64,000 bases of DNA. Origin: Psychrobacter sp. NZS113. Its GTDB lineage: Bacteria > Pseudomonadota > Gammaproteobacteria > Pseudomonadales > Moraxellaceae. Each line of letters starts with the position of its first letter. Position 1 is the first letter of the stretch. The notes under the pieces are model-generated. The model was given only the letters and a program-made list of their open reading frames with translations. It did no database searches and was not told where the DNA came from. Where the stretch lies: the NCBI RefSeq assembly GCF_015864825.1, contig NZ_JADYWL010000004.1:186001-250000 (forward strand), written 5' to 3'. The position numbers and the translations under genes were made by a program. Below, piece after piece: positions 30,311 to 39,950 of this stretch.

Positions 30311-31642
30311 ATGGCAAATCAGTTTCAGTTATTTAAGCACCGCCGGTTTAGTGCCATGTTTTTTACCCAGTTTTTGGGCGCGTTTAATGACAATGTTTTT
30401 AAGCAAGCGCTCATACTGGTTCTGACTTACACCGCTGCAAGTCAATTGGGAATGGAAGTCAGTATCTTAAATAACTTAGCCGCGATGTTATTTATCTTGC
30501 CCTATTTTTTGTTTTCAGCGTTGGCAGGGCAAATTGCGGATAAATACGAAAAGTCAAAGCTAACACAATTGATCAAACTGCTTGAGCTGGTGATCATGGC
30601 GATCGCTGCAGTTGGTTTCGTGTTTGAGTGGTATGCCCTCTTATTTGTAGCATTGTTTTTAATGGGTACCCATTCAACTTTTTTTGGACCGATTAAATAC
30701 GCCTACTTGCCACAAGCGATGAAAGAAGACGAGTTGGTTGGTGCCAATGGTTTGTTTCAAATGGGCACCTCATTAGCTATTTTGCTAGGGATGATTATTG
30801 CGGGCGTCCTCACGCAACTGTCGCAGTCGCTGTATTGGATTAGTGTGACCGTTCTGATCGTAGCCGTGTTGGGCTATTTGGCAGCACGTTACATTCCAAC
30901 CATGCCAGCGATGCAGCCCAGTCTAAAAATCAACTGGAATATTTTCACCACCAGTTTGGCCACGGTTCGCTACTTATATTCATTACCTTTTCTATTCTGT
31001 GTCATCCTTGGCAACAGTTGGTTTTGGTTTTATGGTGCGACGTTCTTGACCCAAATGCCAGAACTTAGCAAAGTCATTTTGCATGGTGATGAGTCAGTGG
31101 TAATTTTCCTATTGACGCTATTTTCAGTTGGCGTATCGATTGGTTCATTACTGTGTAAATCTTTGACCAAAAACCAAGTCAGTTTGCGCTTATTACCTTT
31201 TGGCATTGCTGGATTAAGTATTTTTGCAATCGATTTATATTTCTCACTATCAGGTCTTAATATCAACGTGAGCAATGACACCTTCCTCAGTGTCAGTGAT
31301 TTAGTGGGTATGAGTGGTAGCTGGCGAGTATTTGCAGACTTGTTCTTTTTGGGTTTTAGTGGCGGTCTATATATTGTGCCTTTATATGCATCTATGCAGG
31401 CGTATGCACCCAAAAGCCATCGTGCGCGTATCATTGGTGCTAATAATATCTTTAATGCGATATTTATGGTTACCTCAGCGATTTTCGCAATTATTATCTT
31501 AAATACGTTGGCGTTGAGCATGCCTCAGCTGTTTTTGGCAACAGGACTACTCAATATTGCATTTGGCGCGTTTTTATACGTCAAGCTCAATAAACATATC
31601 AAAAGCGCTGTGATTCAAACGCATGATGAAGTCGTTCCATAA
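30311..31642 (+). CDS. MFS transporter, LplT-like lysophospholipid carrier
   Basis: A 443-residue, 12-helix major facilitator. The opening RRFSAMFFTQFLGAFNDNVF and the loop-2 segment GQIADKYEKSKL, then GTHSTFFGPIKYAYLPQ and LVGANGLFQMGTSLAILLG, match LplT and the MFS domain of Aas-type fusion proteins, which flip lysophosphatidylethanolamine inward for reacylation. No acyltransferase or acyl-ACP synthetase is fused or adjacent, so the reacylating enzyme must be elsewhere. AGGA six bases upstream supports the start. Substrate is inferred from family resemblance only. Confidence 0.8.
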   Translation: MANQFQLFKHRRFSAMFFTQFLGAFNDNVFKQALILVLTYTAASQLGMEVSILNNLAAMLFILPYFLFSALAGQIADKYEKSKLTQLIKLLELVIMAIAAVGFVFEWYALLFVALFLMGTHSTFFGPIKYAYLPQAMKEDELVGANGLFQMGTSLAILLGMIIAGVLTQLSQSLYWISVTVLIVAVLGYLAARYIPTMPAMQPSLKINWNIFTTSLATVRYLYSLPFLFCVILGNSWFWFYGATFLTQMPELSKVILHGDESVVIFLLTLFSVGVSIGSLLCKSLTKNQVSLRLLPFGIAGLSIFAIDLYFSLSGLNINVSNDTFLSVSDLVGMSGSWRVFADLFFLGFSGGLYIVPLYASMQAYAPKSHRARIIGANNIFNAIFMVTSAIFAIIILNTLALSMPQLFLATGLLNIAFGAFLYVKLNKHIKSAVIQTHDEVVP

Positions 31643-31881
31643 ATATGCTAAAGCTGAATTGAGTATTACTATAGTAATCAGTATGTTTTTGAGCCGATAA
31701 TATTCGTGCTGATAATTTAGATTGTTTGCTATAGTAATGCTTGTGAAGCTGAGACTATAATTGTCTCAGAAAAACAGACAACCTTATTTTTTGATAGTAA
31801 TTCTTAACAATAGCACTTTAACAATAGCACCTTTTAATAACAGTACCTTTTGATAGTACATACAGCCATTAGGAGTGAATT

Positions 31882-32526
31882 ATGGCCCTACGTCCCTTAT
31901 CCAAAATTGACCAGTTCTTACTCGGCGTCGATAAGGCATTACGAGCTGTCGTACCGCACTCAAATCCTAGTACCCGTCCATTACCCGTCAGCAGTGATGA
32001 GATTCCCGAGCTGACCATTACTGAAGCTCGGCATGTCGCAGGACTGATGCGTATCAATCATACTGGTGAAGTATGTGCGCAAGGTCTGTATCACGGTCAA
32101 GCCTTTGCTGCGAAAGATCATGGCGTCAAGCAATCCATGCAACACTCTGCCGAAGAGGAAGTTGACCATCTGGTTTGGTGTGAGACTCGTCTAAGTGAGC
32201 TTGGTAGCCACGCCAGTCTCTTTACGCCACTATGGTACGGCATGTCTTTTAGTCTTGGGGCAGTAGCTGGTGCTATCTCTAATGAATTCAGCTTGGGGTT
32301 CGTCGCAGAGACAGAAGCACAAGTCAGTGAGCACTTGCAAGATCATATCCAGCAACTGCCTGAGCATGACAAGCGCTCAAAAGAGATACTGGCACAAATG
32401 GATATCGAAGAGTTGCACCATCGTGAGCTCGCACTTGCCAGCGGCGGTGCTGCATTGTCACCGCCTGTACGCAAGACGATGCGCTGGATGGCCAACCGTA
32501 TGAAAGCCACTGCTTATCATTTGTAG
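31882..32526 (+). CDS. coq7: 2-polyprenyl-3-methyl-6-methoxy-1,4-benzoquinone monooxygenase (Coq7)
   Basis: Di-iron hydroxylase for a late ubiquinone-ring hydroxylation; bacteria use either Coq7 or the flavoprotein UbiF. Iron-ligand motifs are present in order: NHTGEVCAQ (Glu), EEEVDHLVW (Glu-x2-His), ETEAQVSEHLQDH (Glu) and DIEELHHREL (Glu-x2-His). The 214-residue length matches the Pseudomonas/Acinetobacter enzyme. AGGAG upstream of ATG supports the start. Stands alone between the MFS gene and the TPR-like gene. Confidence 0.95.
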   Translation: MALRPLSKIDQFLLGVDKALRAVVPHSNPSTRPLPVSSDEIPELTITEARHVAGLMRINHTGEVCAQGLYHGQAFAAKDHGVKQSMQHSAEEEVDHLVWCETRLSELGSHASLFTPLWYGMSFSLGAVAGAISNEFSLGFVAETEAQVSEHLQDHIQQLPEHDKRSKEILAQMDIEELHHRELALASGGAALSPPVRKTMRWMANRMKATAYHL

Positions 32527-32750
32527 TGCTAAGCAGGAAGTTTGCCAGCTCTAGATTAATAGAGACTATAAGCTTGATTATCGCGTCTACTATCGAGTTT
32601 TTGACGTTTGCTATTAACAATCCTACTACTGATAGCGTAAAGCTTAATTTGCTACGGTATAAAAAATTTGTACGATTTTGCAGTAAAGACACAACTTATA
32701 TGACCATTTAATTGCTAAATAACGACTAAATAAACAAGGTAACAATCTTT

Positions 32751-33848
32751 ATGAATACCATTAAAAAATCAATACTCTCTAGCAGTGTGTCTACCAAGTC
32801 TTCTAAACTGGTCACGATGACCGCCCTAGCAGCCGCATGTACAATGTTACTATCAGCGCCTGTCAATGCGGCCGAAACCAATGCAGCAGCCACATCAGTT
32901 CCTAGTGCTGTAGACTCTAGCAAACGCGTGATTCGTCTTGCTCAACCTAAAGCTGCTAGTACAGATCAATCAAACACTCAACCAACTTCACAAGCTAATG
33001 CGCCTGCCGCCACTACTCAACCAAGCGCTCCTACACAAAGCCTTTTCCCGATGAGTTCTGGGCAGCCACAAAATGTCACACCTGCCCCAACTAAGCCTGT
33101 ATATACAGGTAGCACTCATGTCTATGAGCCTGGGCCAATGACGACATCTGGTATCGATCTGCGTAGTGGTCAACTTGCAAATATTCCAACGCCGAAAGTA
33201 CAGTTGTCAGACGTGAGCTTTTTAAAGACCGTATTGATTCCACAACAAACAACCGCTAACTCTGACAAATTAGACGTGAGCTTGCTTGATGACTTTATCC
33301 AAGAGGCGTCACCTAATGCCCGCCATTATCCGCCAAACTTCCCTAACCGTACGCAACGATATAATGTTCGCGAAAAAATCAAAGTGTTAGCTGAGTGGAT
33401 TGAACCTTATGCCCTGTCACCAAATGCCTCTTATGATGTACTGCTTCGTGCAGCCAAGCTTAATGGTATGGGACGTAATTTAGATTTGGGTTCAGACTAT
33501 ACGATACGCGGTGGTAAATATGTTGACCGCGCTATCAAGCTTCAGCCTGATAGTGGTGAAGCCAACTTCTTGTACGGCATGATGCTATCAGAAGGTGGCG
33601 GTTTTAAAGAAGGTCAAAAATACTTAGATAAAGCCGTCTCTCTAGGCTATACCGAAGCAGAGCAAAGCTTGGCACAGTCAGACGTGTTAAGTGACCGTCG
33701 TGATAGCGCATTAGAGCGTCTACGTCGCCTTGAAAGTCAAAATCCTAATAATGCTATGATTGGTCAGCAGATCAAACTCATTGAAGAAGGTAAATTCTAT
33801 ATTTGGGACATACCAGCGCCTGACATCAACGTTAAACCAGGTGCTTAA
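32751..33848 (+). CDS. Periplasmic TPR/Sel1-like repeat protein of unknown function
   Basis: 365 residues. A signal peptide is likely (about 1-41, hydrophobic core TMTALAAACTMLLSA, cleavage after VNAA). An Ala/Pro/Gln/Thr-rich linker (about 45-125) follows. The folded part (about 180-345) has helical repeats; YVDRAIKLQPDSGEANFLYGMMLSEGG and YLDKAVSLGYTEAEQSLA read like two TPR/Sel1 units, and a further unit is around residues 315-345. It ends FYIWDIPAPDINVKPGA, which I do not recognise. Followed by a strong terminator, so probably its own unit. Likely a protein-protein interaction module in the envelope; no further function can be supported. Confidence 0.75.
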   Translation: MNTIKKSILSSSVSTKSSKLVTMTALAAACTMLLSAPVNAAETNAAATSVPSAVDSSKRVIRLAQPKAASTDQSNTQPTSQANAPAATTQPSAPTQSLFPMSSGQPQNVTPAPTKPVYTGSTHVYEPGPMTTSGIDLRSGQLANIPTPKVQLSDVSFLKTVLIPQQTTANSDKLDVSLLDDFIQEASPNARHYPPNFPNRTQRYNVREKIKVLAEWIEPYALSPNASYDVLLRAAKLNGMGRNLDLGSDYTIRGGKYVDRAIKLQPDSGEANFLYGMMLSEGGGFKEGQKYLDKAVSLGYTEAEQSLAQSDVLSDRRDSALERLRRLESQNPNNAMIGQQIKLIEEGKFYIWDIPAPDINVKPGA

Positions 33849-33904
33849 AATGGTTTTATGTATTGATCAAAATGATTGATACATAATCTACGACCAAAGT
33901 AGTC

Positions 33905-33947
33905 AGCGTCTTCATTTTATATCGATATAAAATGGAGACGCTTTTTT
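33905..33947 (+). terminator. Long terminator after the TPR-like gene
   Basis: A roughly 19-bp stem (AGCGTCTTCATTTTATAT against its complement, one mismatch, centred on TCGA) followed by six T, about 57 bp past the stop. Confidence 0.85.
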
Positions 33948-33955
33948 GTGTCTAG

Positions 33956-34158
33956 TAGGGCATGTCCTCAATTCAAGCGATAATCATCTAACTGGGCTAA
34001 AAATGGCTAAACTTTGCCAAACAGCGTCAAACAGCGTCAAACAGCGTCAAACAGCGTCAAATAGTTGGTCAATATCTCGATATTATCTGCACTATTTTTC
34101 TCGTTTGACGACAATTTATCTCATTTTATCTCCATTTTTGAAATGAGGACACACCCTA
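33956..34158. mobile_element. MITE-like, transposase-free element with decamer repeats
   Basis: The ends TAGGGCATGTCCTCAATTCA and, reversed, TAGGGTGTGTCCTCATTTCA are imperfect terminal inverted repeats (about 16 of 20 match). Inside are four exact tandem copies of AAACAGCGTC (34019-34058), with GTTTGACG, complementary to them, near 34103. No open frame resembles a transposase. Its left 50 bp recur at 47344. Flanks do not show an obvious long target duplication. Confidence 0.75.
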
Positions 34159-34411
34159 ATAAACCAGTTATTTTAATTGGGTTCTCATCTTGCTTAAATA
34201 AGTAATATATTCGATTATTGAAATATAAATATAGTTGAGCAATGTCAACAGTAGCATCAATAATAGACAGCCTTATTCCTTAGATATTACTTAATGATAA
34301 AGCCCTAATGATACAGTCTCAAATAAAAAAGCTTAATCACAAAAGTTACGCTACACTCTCTCTTGTACACCGCTTACTGACTCATACCTTGATGACTAAC
34401 TGGACTGAACT

Positions 34412-36892
34412 ATGACTTTCGTTAACCCTATCAAAAATATGGTAACGCACGCTAATAAAAAAAATATACCGATCACTTCAGTCGTTTTGATAGCAGCGAT
34501 GGCGTTGTTGCCTGCATGTAGTACGGTCACGGTGAATAAACAAGCGTCAGCAAAGACCATTACGGCACAGCGTGGTAATATTGTCACTGACGATAAGCTT
34601 AGTAGTGATACCGCATCAGCACTCCTATCAGCAGGGCTCAATGAGCAAGCTTGTATGCAACAATTTGATTTATGTTTGACCCAGCTCACAGACAGTCTCT
34701 TAAATGAACACTACCGTCCTGCATTGGCTGTTTTTTCCGAACTACATTATGCAAAGGCTCGACAGCTTGCCAAATCGCAAGACTGCCGCAATGCCCTTGC
34801 TCGTCCGCCTCTCGACCCTTATTATGCCAATGCACCGTTAAGTGATACCGAGGCCAATACTCAACAAGAAAACACCAGTCGCTGCCTAACTGGCTATCAA
34901 GAAAGCTTGTTTAATGCAATAAAATACAGTTATACCTATTTATTTTATGACAGTTTAGCGCATGATTTTGAGGGTAGCACTCAGGACAATAGCCATTCTA
35001 GTACACCAAACCGCATTCCAAACGATACCGATATTCAGACCCAAGATATCTATAATGCGGCGAGCAACGATGTCATCACTCAGCTCTACAAAGCAGTGGA
35101 TGGTTCAGATAAATTGATGGGCGACCCGCAGATAGAACATTTACCAATAGCCTCCACTGAGCGTGACAACAGTGCCCAAGCTGCTATTGCCAATCGTCCA
35201 CCTCTAAAAGGCAAGACCACCGACCAAATCAAAGTCATGAGAATACAAGTCGATGGCTATGACCTCGGTGTTTATCTACCCAATGAAAACAGCTATCTAC
35301 AAAATGCGCATAAGCAAACGTCCGCACTGGCAGACTTGGTCTCTACTTATGATCTACGCCTCTCTGGGCTCAATTCAATTAGCAAACGTCCAGGCTTAGG
35401 TATTAGCTTTGTTGCCTCACTGGATGATCGCTACACCACCACGATTCGCCAACTATTGGTATCCTCATTATCAGGTCAATCGAGTGATGAAAAAGATAAC
35501 AACATCGATGACAGTAAACCAAGTTCGCGAATCTATCCCACAGGCCACTTACTATTAACAGGTCTGATTAAACCCAGTGGTGATAGCGTGCTAAAAGTAC
35601 TAGACAGTCGCAAGCTCGATATCCATCTGTATGACCCGTATCAAAGCGAAAGCGTCAATATCCTTAATAACGACTATACACTGGCTGCTAACTTCTCTGC
35701 CGGTTATGGCTTGTGGCTATCAGAAAACCAACTGGATGGCGTCGGCTATTTGAACTTAATCACTCGTCAGCCAGAAGAAAGACTGCCCAAACTATTTATG
35801 CTTGAGCCTTACGATCCCAATAAGCGCGTGCTGATTATGCTGCATGGCTTAGCCTCTAGCCCTGCAACGTGGGTGAATTTGACCAACGATATTCTCAATG
35901 ATGATAAGTTACGTGACAACTATCAAGTTTGGCAAATATTCTACCCAACCAACTTACCTATTTTAGAAAACCGTTACCAAATCCAACGTCTGATTGACAG
36001 CACTTACCAACAGACCGACCCAACAGGACAAAATCTCGCCAGCAAAAACAGTGTGATTATCAGTCATAGCATGGGTGCTGTGATCGCTCGCATGATGCTA
36101 TCTGACGAGAATTTGGTCGATGACCTAGACAACCTCGATGATCAAGATATACTCTCAAATAGCGAGAAACGTAAAATTCGTGATGCACTCAAAGCTTCGT
36201 TTGGTGAAGCACAATTGCAAGAACGTTTTAAGCTACAGGCATTACCACAAGTAGATACCGCTGTCTTTTTGTCTGCGCCGTTTCGTGGCACTGATTATGC
36301 AGACCGCTGGTTCACTCGTGCCCTACGCCGTGTTGTCTACTTGCCTGTCGGTTTAGTGAAAACCGTCACTGAAAATTTAGCAACGATTGCAACGAAAGGC
36401 GATTTGGCAGACAACCCATTAGGGGCTCTATATCTACAAAATGGCGCCAGTCAACTCAGTAATAAATCCTCCTTTATACAGTTAACCAAAGACATCAACA
36501 TGAGTGAGCGCATTACTTATCACTCAATTATTGCCAATAACGATGCTGACATCACCAAAGGACTGGCACAAATGCAGCCAGGCGGTGCAAGAATTGACTT
36601 GTCACAAGTAATGGAAGAAAACGCGCGAGATAATACTGTTAGTACAAGTAAAATCTCTAATTCTGATACTACTCAACTGACAGATGAATCACTTGTAGCA
36701 GCTGTTACCATTGATGAAGATATCAGTCAGGCATTAACTGAGCGTTTATCTGATGGTATCGTACCTTACACCAGTGCACATCTAGACGGTGCTGCCTCTG
36801 AGACGGTCATTAATGGTGGTCATAGCATTCAAGAAAACCCTCAAACTATCTTAACTTTAAGGCGTATACTGCATCAGCAGCTCAATCAGTAA
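34412..36892 (+). CDS. Putative lipoprotein with lipase/esterase-like alpha/beta-hydrolase domain
   Basis: 826 residues. The N-terminus is a lipoprotein signal: hydrophobic VVLIAAMAL then lipobox LLPAC (Cys about 36). The middle is unfamiliar. From about residue 465 there is an alpha/beta-hydrolase: oxyanion strand VLIMLHGLASSPATW, nucleophile elbow VIISHSMGAV (Ser in S-H-S-M-G), acid candidate in LSDGIVPYTSAH and catalytic histidine in INGGHSIQENPQ. This resembles large PGAP1/triacylglycerol-lipase-like lipoproteins of Acinetobacter relatives; the substrate is unknown. An internal polar insert follows the SHSMG elbow (about 570-600). No clear ribosome-binding site precedes the ATG. Not in an evident operon. 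Confidence 0.82.
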   Translation: MTFVNPIKNMVTHANKKNIPITSVVLIAAMALLPACSTVTVNKQASAKTITAQRGNIVTDDKLSSDTASALLSAGLNEQACMQQFDLCLTQLTDSLLNEHYRPALAVFSELHYAKARQLAKSQDCRNALARPPLDPYYANAPLSDTEANTQQENTSRCLTGYQESLFNAIKYSYTYLFYDSLAHDFEGSTQDNSHSSTPNRIPNDTDIQTQDIYNAASNDVITQLYKAVDGSDKLMGDPQIEHLPIASTERDNSAQAAIANRPPLKGKTTDQIKVMRIQVDGYDLGVYLPNENSYLQNAHKQTSALADLVSTYDLRLSGLNSISKRPGLGISFVASLDDRYTTTIRQLLVSSLSGQSSDEKDNNIDDSKPSSRIYPTGHLLLTGLIKPSGDSVLKVLDSRKLDIHLYDPYQSESVNILNNDYTLAANFSAGYGLWLSENQLDGVGYLNLITRQPEERLPKLFMLEPYDPNKRVLIMLHGLASSPATWVNLTNDILNDDKLRDNYQVWQIFYPTNLPILENRYQIQRLIDSTYQQTDPTGQNLASKNSVIISHSMGAVIARMMLSDENLVDDLDNLDDQDILSNSEKRKIRDALKASFGEAQLQERFKLQALPQVDTAVFLSAPFRGTDYADRWFTRALRRVVYLPVGLVKTVTENLATIATKGDLADNPLGALYLQNGASQLSNKSSFIQLTKDINMSERITYHSIIANNDADITKGLAQMQPGGARIDLSQVMEENARDNTVSTSKISNSDTTQLTDESLVAAVTIDEDISQALTERLSDGIVPYTSAHLDGAASETVINGGHSIQENPQTILTLRRILHQQLNQ

Positions 36893-37318
36893 CTTTATTA
36901 GGATTGACGATATTGAACACTGTTGAGTACGATAAAATACCTTCTTTATACTTTATTACAATATATAATATTATATAAAGAATATAGCATTAACTTATTC
37001 TTACTAATTTATATGTACTAGTAAGTATGCGTTACATGGCCTTACTTGTAGCTATAAAGCTGTAGGCGCATAATGAGGCATCAGTAACAGTAGCAGTAAT
37101 TAAATGAACGACTATTTCTTAATTTGTATGGATATAAATTATTTATTCAGTTAAATCGCTTTAGTCATAGCACAAATAAAACGATTTAACTTGCTAATAT
37201 TCACAGCTAAAGAAAATCTGATTATTGACCGCGATACTCGTATAAAAGGTTGCGGGCAGTTACTTGAGCGTATCATGGAAGCTTGCGCTACTTGGCTAAC
37301 AAATAAAGGTAAGCGCTT
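36893..37318. other. cioA upstream region
   Basis: 426 bp. It contains a 9-bp inverted repeat GTTAAATCG (37150-37158 with 37182-37190), a possible operator. From about 37155 to 37337 one plus-strand frame is open but lacks ATG/GTG in a sensible place and resembles no family I know. No FNR/ANR-type TTGAT-N4-ATCAA site was found. Confidence 0.45.
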
Positions 37319-38815
37319 ATGTTCGCTGCATTTATGATCGATCAAATGGACGCACTACTACTTGCGCGTATTCAATTCGCGTTTGTTATCTCATTCCATA
37401 TTGTATTTCCAGCCTTCTCTATTGGGCTTGCTAGCTGGTTAACCGTACTTGAATTCCGTTGGTTAAGAACGGGCGATCCTATCTATGCTGAAGTTTATAA
37501 GCATTGGATTAAGATATTCGCTGTCGTCTTCGGTATGGGTGTCGTATCAGGTGTGGTGATGTCCTACCAGTTCGGCACTAACTGGGCTGTATTCTCTGAC
37601 AAAGCTGGTAACGTCTTGGGCCCACTACTCGCCTATGAAGTACTGACTGCTTTCTTCTTAGAAGCTTCTTTCTTGGGTATCATGCTATTTGGTTGGGGAC
37701 GTGTGAGCAAACGTATGCATTTTGCTGCCACTGCAATTGTCGCCATCGGTACGCTAATTTCAGGTTTTTGGATTTTAGCCGCCAACAGTTTTATGCAAAC
37801 GCCGCAGGGCTTTATGGTGGGTGCAGATGGTTTGTTATACCCAACCAATTGGCTTGAGATTATCTTCAACCCTTCTTTCCCATACCGCTATGCTCATATG
37901 ATGACAGCAGCATTCTTGACAACTGCATTCGTCATTGGTGGTATTGGTGCTTATTATTTACAATCCAAAAAACATACCGAGCACCGCAAACACGGTCGTG
38001 TCATGCTAGGTATGGCGATGATTATGGCCATATTTGTCGCGCCAGCTCAGGTGTTGATTGGTGATGAACATGGTCTAAACACCTTAGAACATCAACCAGC
38101 CAAAGTCGCTGCGATGGAAGGTATTTGGGAAGATGAGCGCGGCGCCGCCTTACGCTTATTTGCGATTCCCGACCAAGAAAACCAAACCAATAAATATGAA
38201 GTTAAGATTCCATATGTCTCTGGTTTGATTCTGACACACTCATTAGATGGTGAAATCAAAGGTCTCAAAAACTGGGCACCTGAAGACCAACCACACGTTA
38301 TGATTGTGTTTTGGGCATTCCGTATGATGGTCGCTATTGGTATGTTGATGGTGTTGGTCGGTTTGTTTAGTATATACAAATACTTCAAAAAACAGCAATT
38401 CAATCCCGAAAGTGTCTGGTTCCACCGTGCGTGGATGATGATGACACCGCTTGGTTTTATTGCATTATTGTCTGGTTGGTTTGTAACTGAAACTGGCCGT
38501 CAGCCATGGACCGTGTATGGCGTTATACGTACCGCTGAGAGTATGTCACCAGTCGCTGCACAGCAAGTCGCGACCACACTGATTGGTTTTATTGTGTTGT
38601 ATATCTTTGTCTTTGGCGCAGGCAGTTTCTATATCTTACGCCTAATTGCTCAAGGGCCAAAACCTTATGCCGACCCTTCTGAAGATAACTTCTATGAGCA
38701 TTCTGTCACGGAAGGTCAAGGTCGTACGTTGGCTGGCGATATCAACGCTGGCGATAGAATGAGAACAGACCTTGATGAACCTGCAGATGACATCGATGAA
38801 GGAGGGTTACGCTAA
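37319..38815 (+). CDS. cioA: Cytochrome bd-type quinol oxidase subunit I, cyanide-insensitive (Cio) type
   Basis: Membrane quinol:oxygen oxidoreductase subunit carrying the haems. Features: haem-ligand histidine in FAFVISFHIVFPAFS, GVVMSYQFGTNW, the second ligand in RYAHMMTAAFL, methionine region WAFRMMVAIGM, and GWFVTETGRQPW. The Q-loop between GLNTLEHQPAKVAAMEG and the WAFRMM helix is the short type; with 498 residues this matches CioA rather than E. coli CydA (522). Such oxidases resist cyanide and are usually used under low oxygen or stress. AGG upstream supports the start. Its stop overlaps the cioB start by one base. Confidence 0.93.
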   Translation: MFAAFMIDQMDALLLARIQFAFVISFHIVFPAFSIGLASWLTVLEFRWLRTGDPIYAEVYKHWIKIFAVVFGMGVVSGVVMSYQFGTNWAVFSDKAGNVLGPLLAYEVLTAFFLEASFLGIMLFGWGRVSKRMHFAATAIVAIGTLISGFWILAANSFMQTPQGFMVGADGLLYPTNWLEIIFNPSFPYRYAHMMTAAFLTTAFVIGGIGAYYLQSKKHTEHRKHGRVMLGMAMIMAIFVAPAQVLIGDEHGLNTLEHQPAKVAAMEGIWEDERGAALRLFAIPDQENQTNKYEVKIPYVSGLILTHSLDGEIKGLKNWAPEDQPHVMIVFWAFRMMVAIGMLMVLVGLFSIYKYFKKQQFNPESVWFHRAWMMMTPLGFIALLSGWFVTETGRQPWTVYGVIRTAESMSPVAAQQVATTLIGFIVLYIFVFGAGSFYILRLIAQGPKPYADPSEDNFYEHSVTEGQGRTLAGDINAGDRMRTDLDEPADDIDEGGLR

Positions 38816-39831
38816 TGTTTAACTACGGTGATGTATTAGACTTACCTTTAATTTGGGGCGGACTCATCGCTCTCGCAGTATTCGTTTATGTTTTACTGGA
38901 CGGTTTCGATTTAGGCTGTGGTATTTTATTTCCATTTGCAGGCTCCGATAAAAATCGTAGTCGCATCATGAACTCTATCGCGCCATTTTGGGACGGTAAT
39001 GAGACATGGTTGGTACTGGGTGGTGGTGGCTTGTTCGCCGCTTTCCCAGTCGCTTATGGCATCATTATGACAGGTCTTTATTTGCCTGTGACGGCGATGT
39101 TATTCGGCCTTATCCTGCGCGGCGTAGCATTTGAGTTTCGATTCAAATCCTCGACACGTCGTCATGTCTGGGATACTTGCTTTTTTGTCGGTTCAGTACT
39201 TGCTACTTTTTCTCAAGGGATTATGCTTGGGGCGTTGGTACAAGGGCTCGAAGCCAGCAATCGATTATACTCTGGCGGACCGTTTGACTGGTTAACGCCT
39301 TTCTCAATCGTCTGCGGCTTTGCGATGATTATTGGTTATGCCTTATTAGGCTCTACATGGCTAATCATTAAAACAGAGCACAAACTACAAGTTTGGGCAC
39401 GCAAAGTCTCTGGTTGGATGTTATCGGCCTTGGTCGTCGCCATGATTGTCGTGACAGCTTTTATGTATTTTTCAGATATCAATGCACTCGACGGATGGTT
39501 TCATTTTCCAGGTATCTTATATCTGGCTCCTATGCCTATTATCGTTGTGCTGTTATTCTTTATCATGCGTAAAGATTTAAATACCGAGCGTGAATATCGT
39601 CCATTCTTATTGACTGTGGCATTGTTTTTGATGGGTTATATCGGTGTGTGTTCTGCCATGTTCCCTTATATCGTACCGTATCAAATGACGATTTATGAGG
39701 CAGCCGCAGCAGATACGTCATTATCCTTTATGTTAATTGGTGCCGTTATTATGCTGCCAATTATTCTGAGTTATACCGCTTTTGCGTATTACACCTTTAA
39801 GGGTAAAACGGATCATGAGCATATGTACTGA
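38815..39831 (+). CDS. cioB: Cytochrome bd-type quinol oxidase subunit II, cyanide-insensitive type
   Basis: 338 residues, eight or so membrane helices. The N-terminal signature YVLLDGFDLGCGILFPF and FWDGNETWLVLGGGGLFAAFP define subunit II; RGVAFEFRFK follows. The length matches CioB (about 335) and is shorter than CydB (379). ATG overlaps the cioA stop (TAATG), with GGAGGG upstream within cioA, so the two are translationally coupled. A 38-residue third gene follows at 39951. Confidence 0.94.
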   Translation: MFNYGDVLDLPLIWGGLIALAVFVYVLLDGFDLGCGILFPFAGSDKNRSRIMNSIAPFWDGNETWLVLGGGGLFAAFPVAYGIIMTGLYLPVTAMLFGLILRGVAFEFRFKSSTRRHVWDTCFFVGSVLATFSQGIMLGALVQGLEASNRLYSGGPFDWLTPFSIVCGFAMIIGYALLGSTWLIIKTEHKLQVWARKVSGWMLSALVVAMIVVTAFMYFSDINALDGWFHFPGILYLAPMPIIVVLLFFIMRKDLNTEREYRPFLLTVALFLMGYIGVCSAMFPYIVPYQMTIYEAAAADTSLSFMLIGAVIMLPIILSYTAFAYYTFKGKTDHEHMY

Positions 39832-39950
39832 TAAGTAAGAACATTAAGCACAGACATATGAATTGATAAAACAGTCACTGGCTACTGCCGTTATTAGCAA
39901 TAGCTATACTGATTTTCAAAAGCGTATTAACACGCAAGTAGGAGACGAGT

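Noticed and set aside
34018-34062. CRISPR array
   Set aside because: The four decamers are directly adjacent with no spacers, and no cas genes are present.
33946-34146. 66-residue plus-strand frame containing four repeated short peptide units
   Set aside because: It is produced by the tandem decamers of the MITE-like element and has no start signal or domain.
36900-37318. ANR/FNR site for the cio operon
   Set aside because: No TTGAT-N4-ATCAA or close variant was found in the cioA upstream region.
37151-37345. 64-residue minus-strand frame overlapping the cioA start
   Set aside because: It is antisense to the cioA leader and start, has no ribosome-binding site and no recognisable motif.
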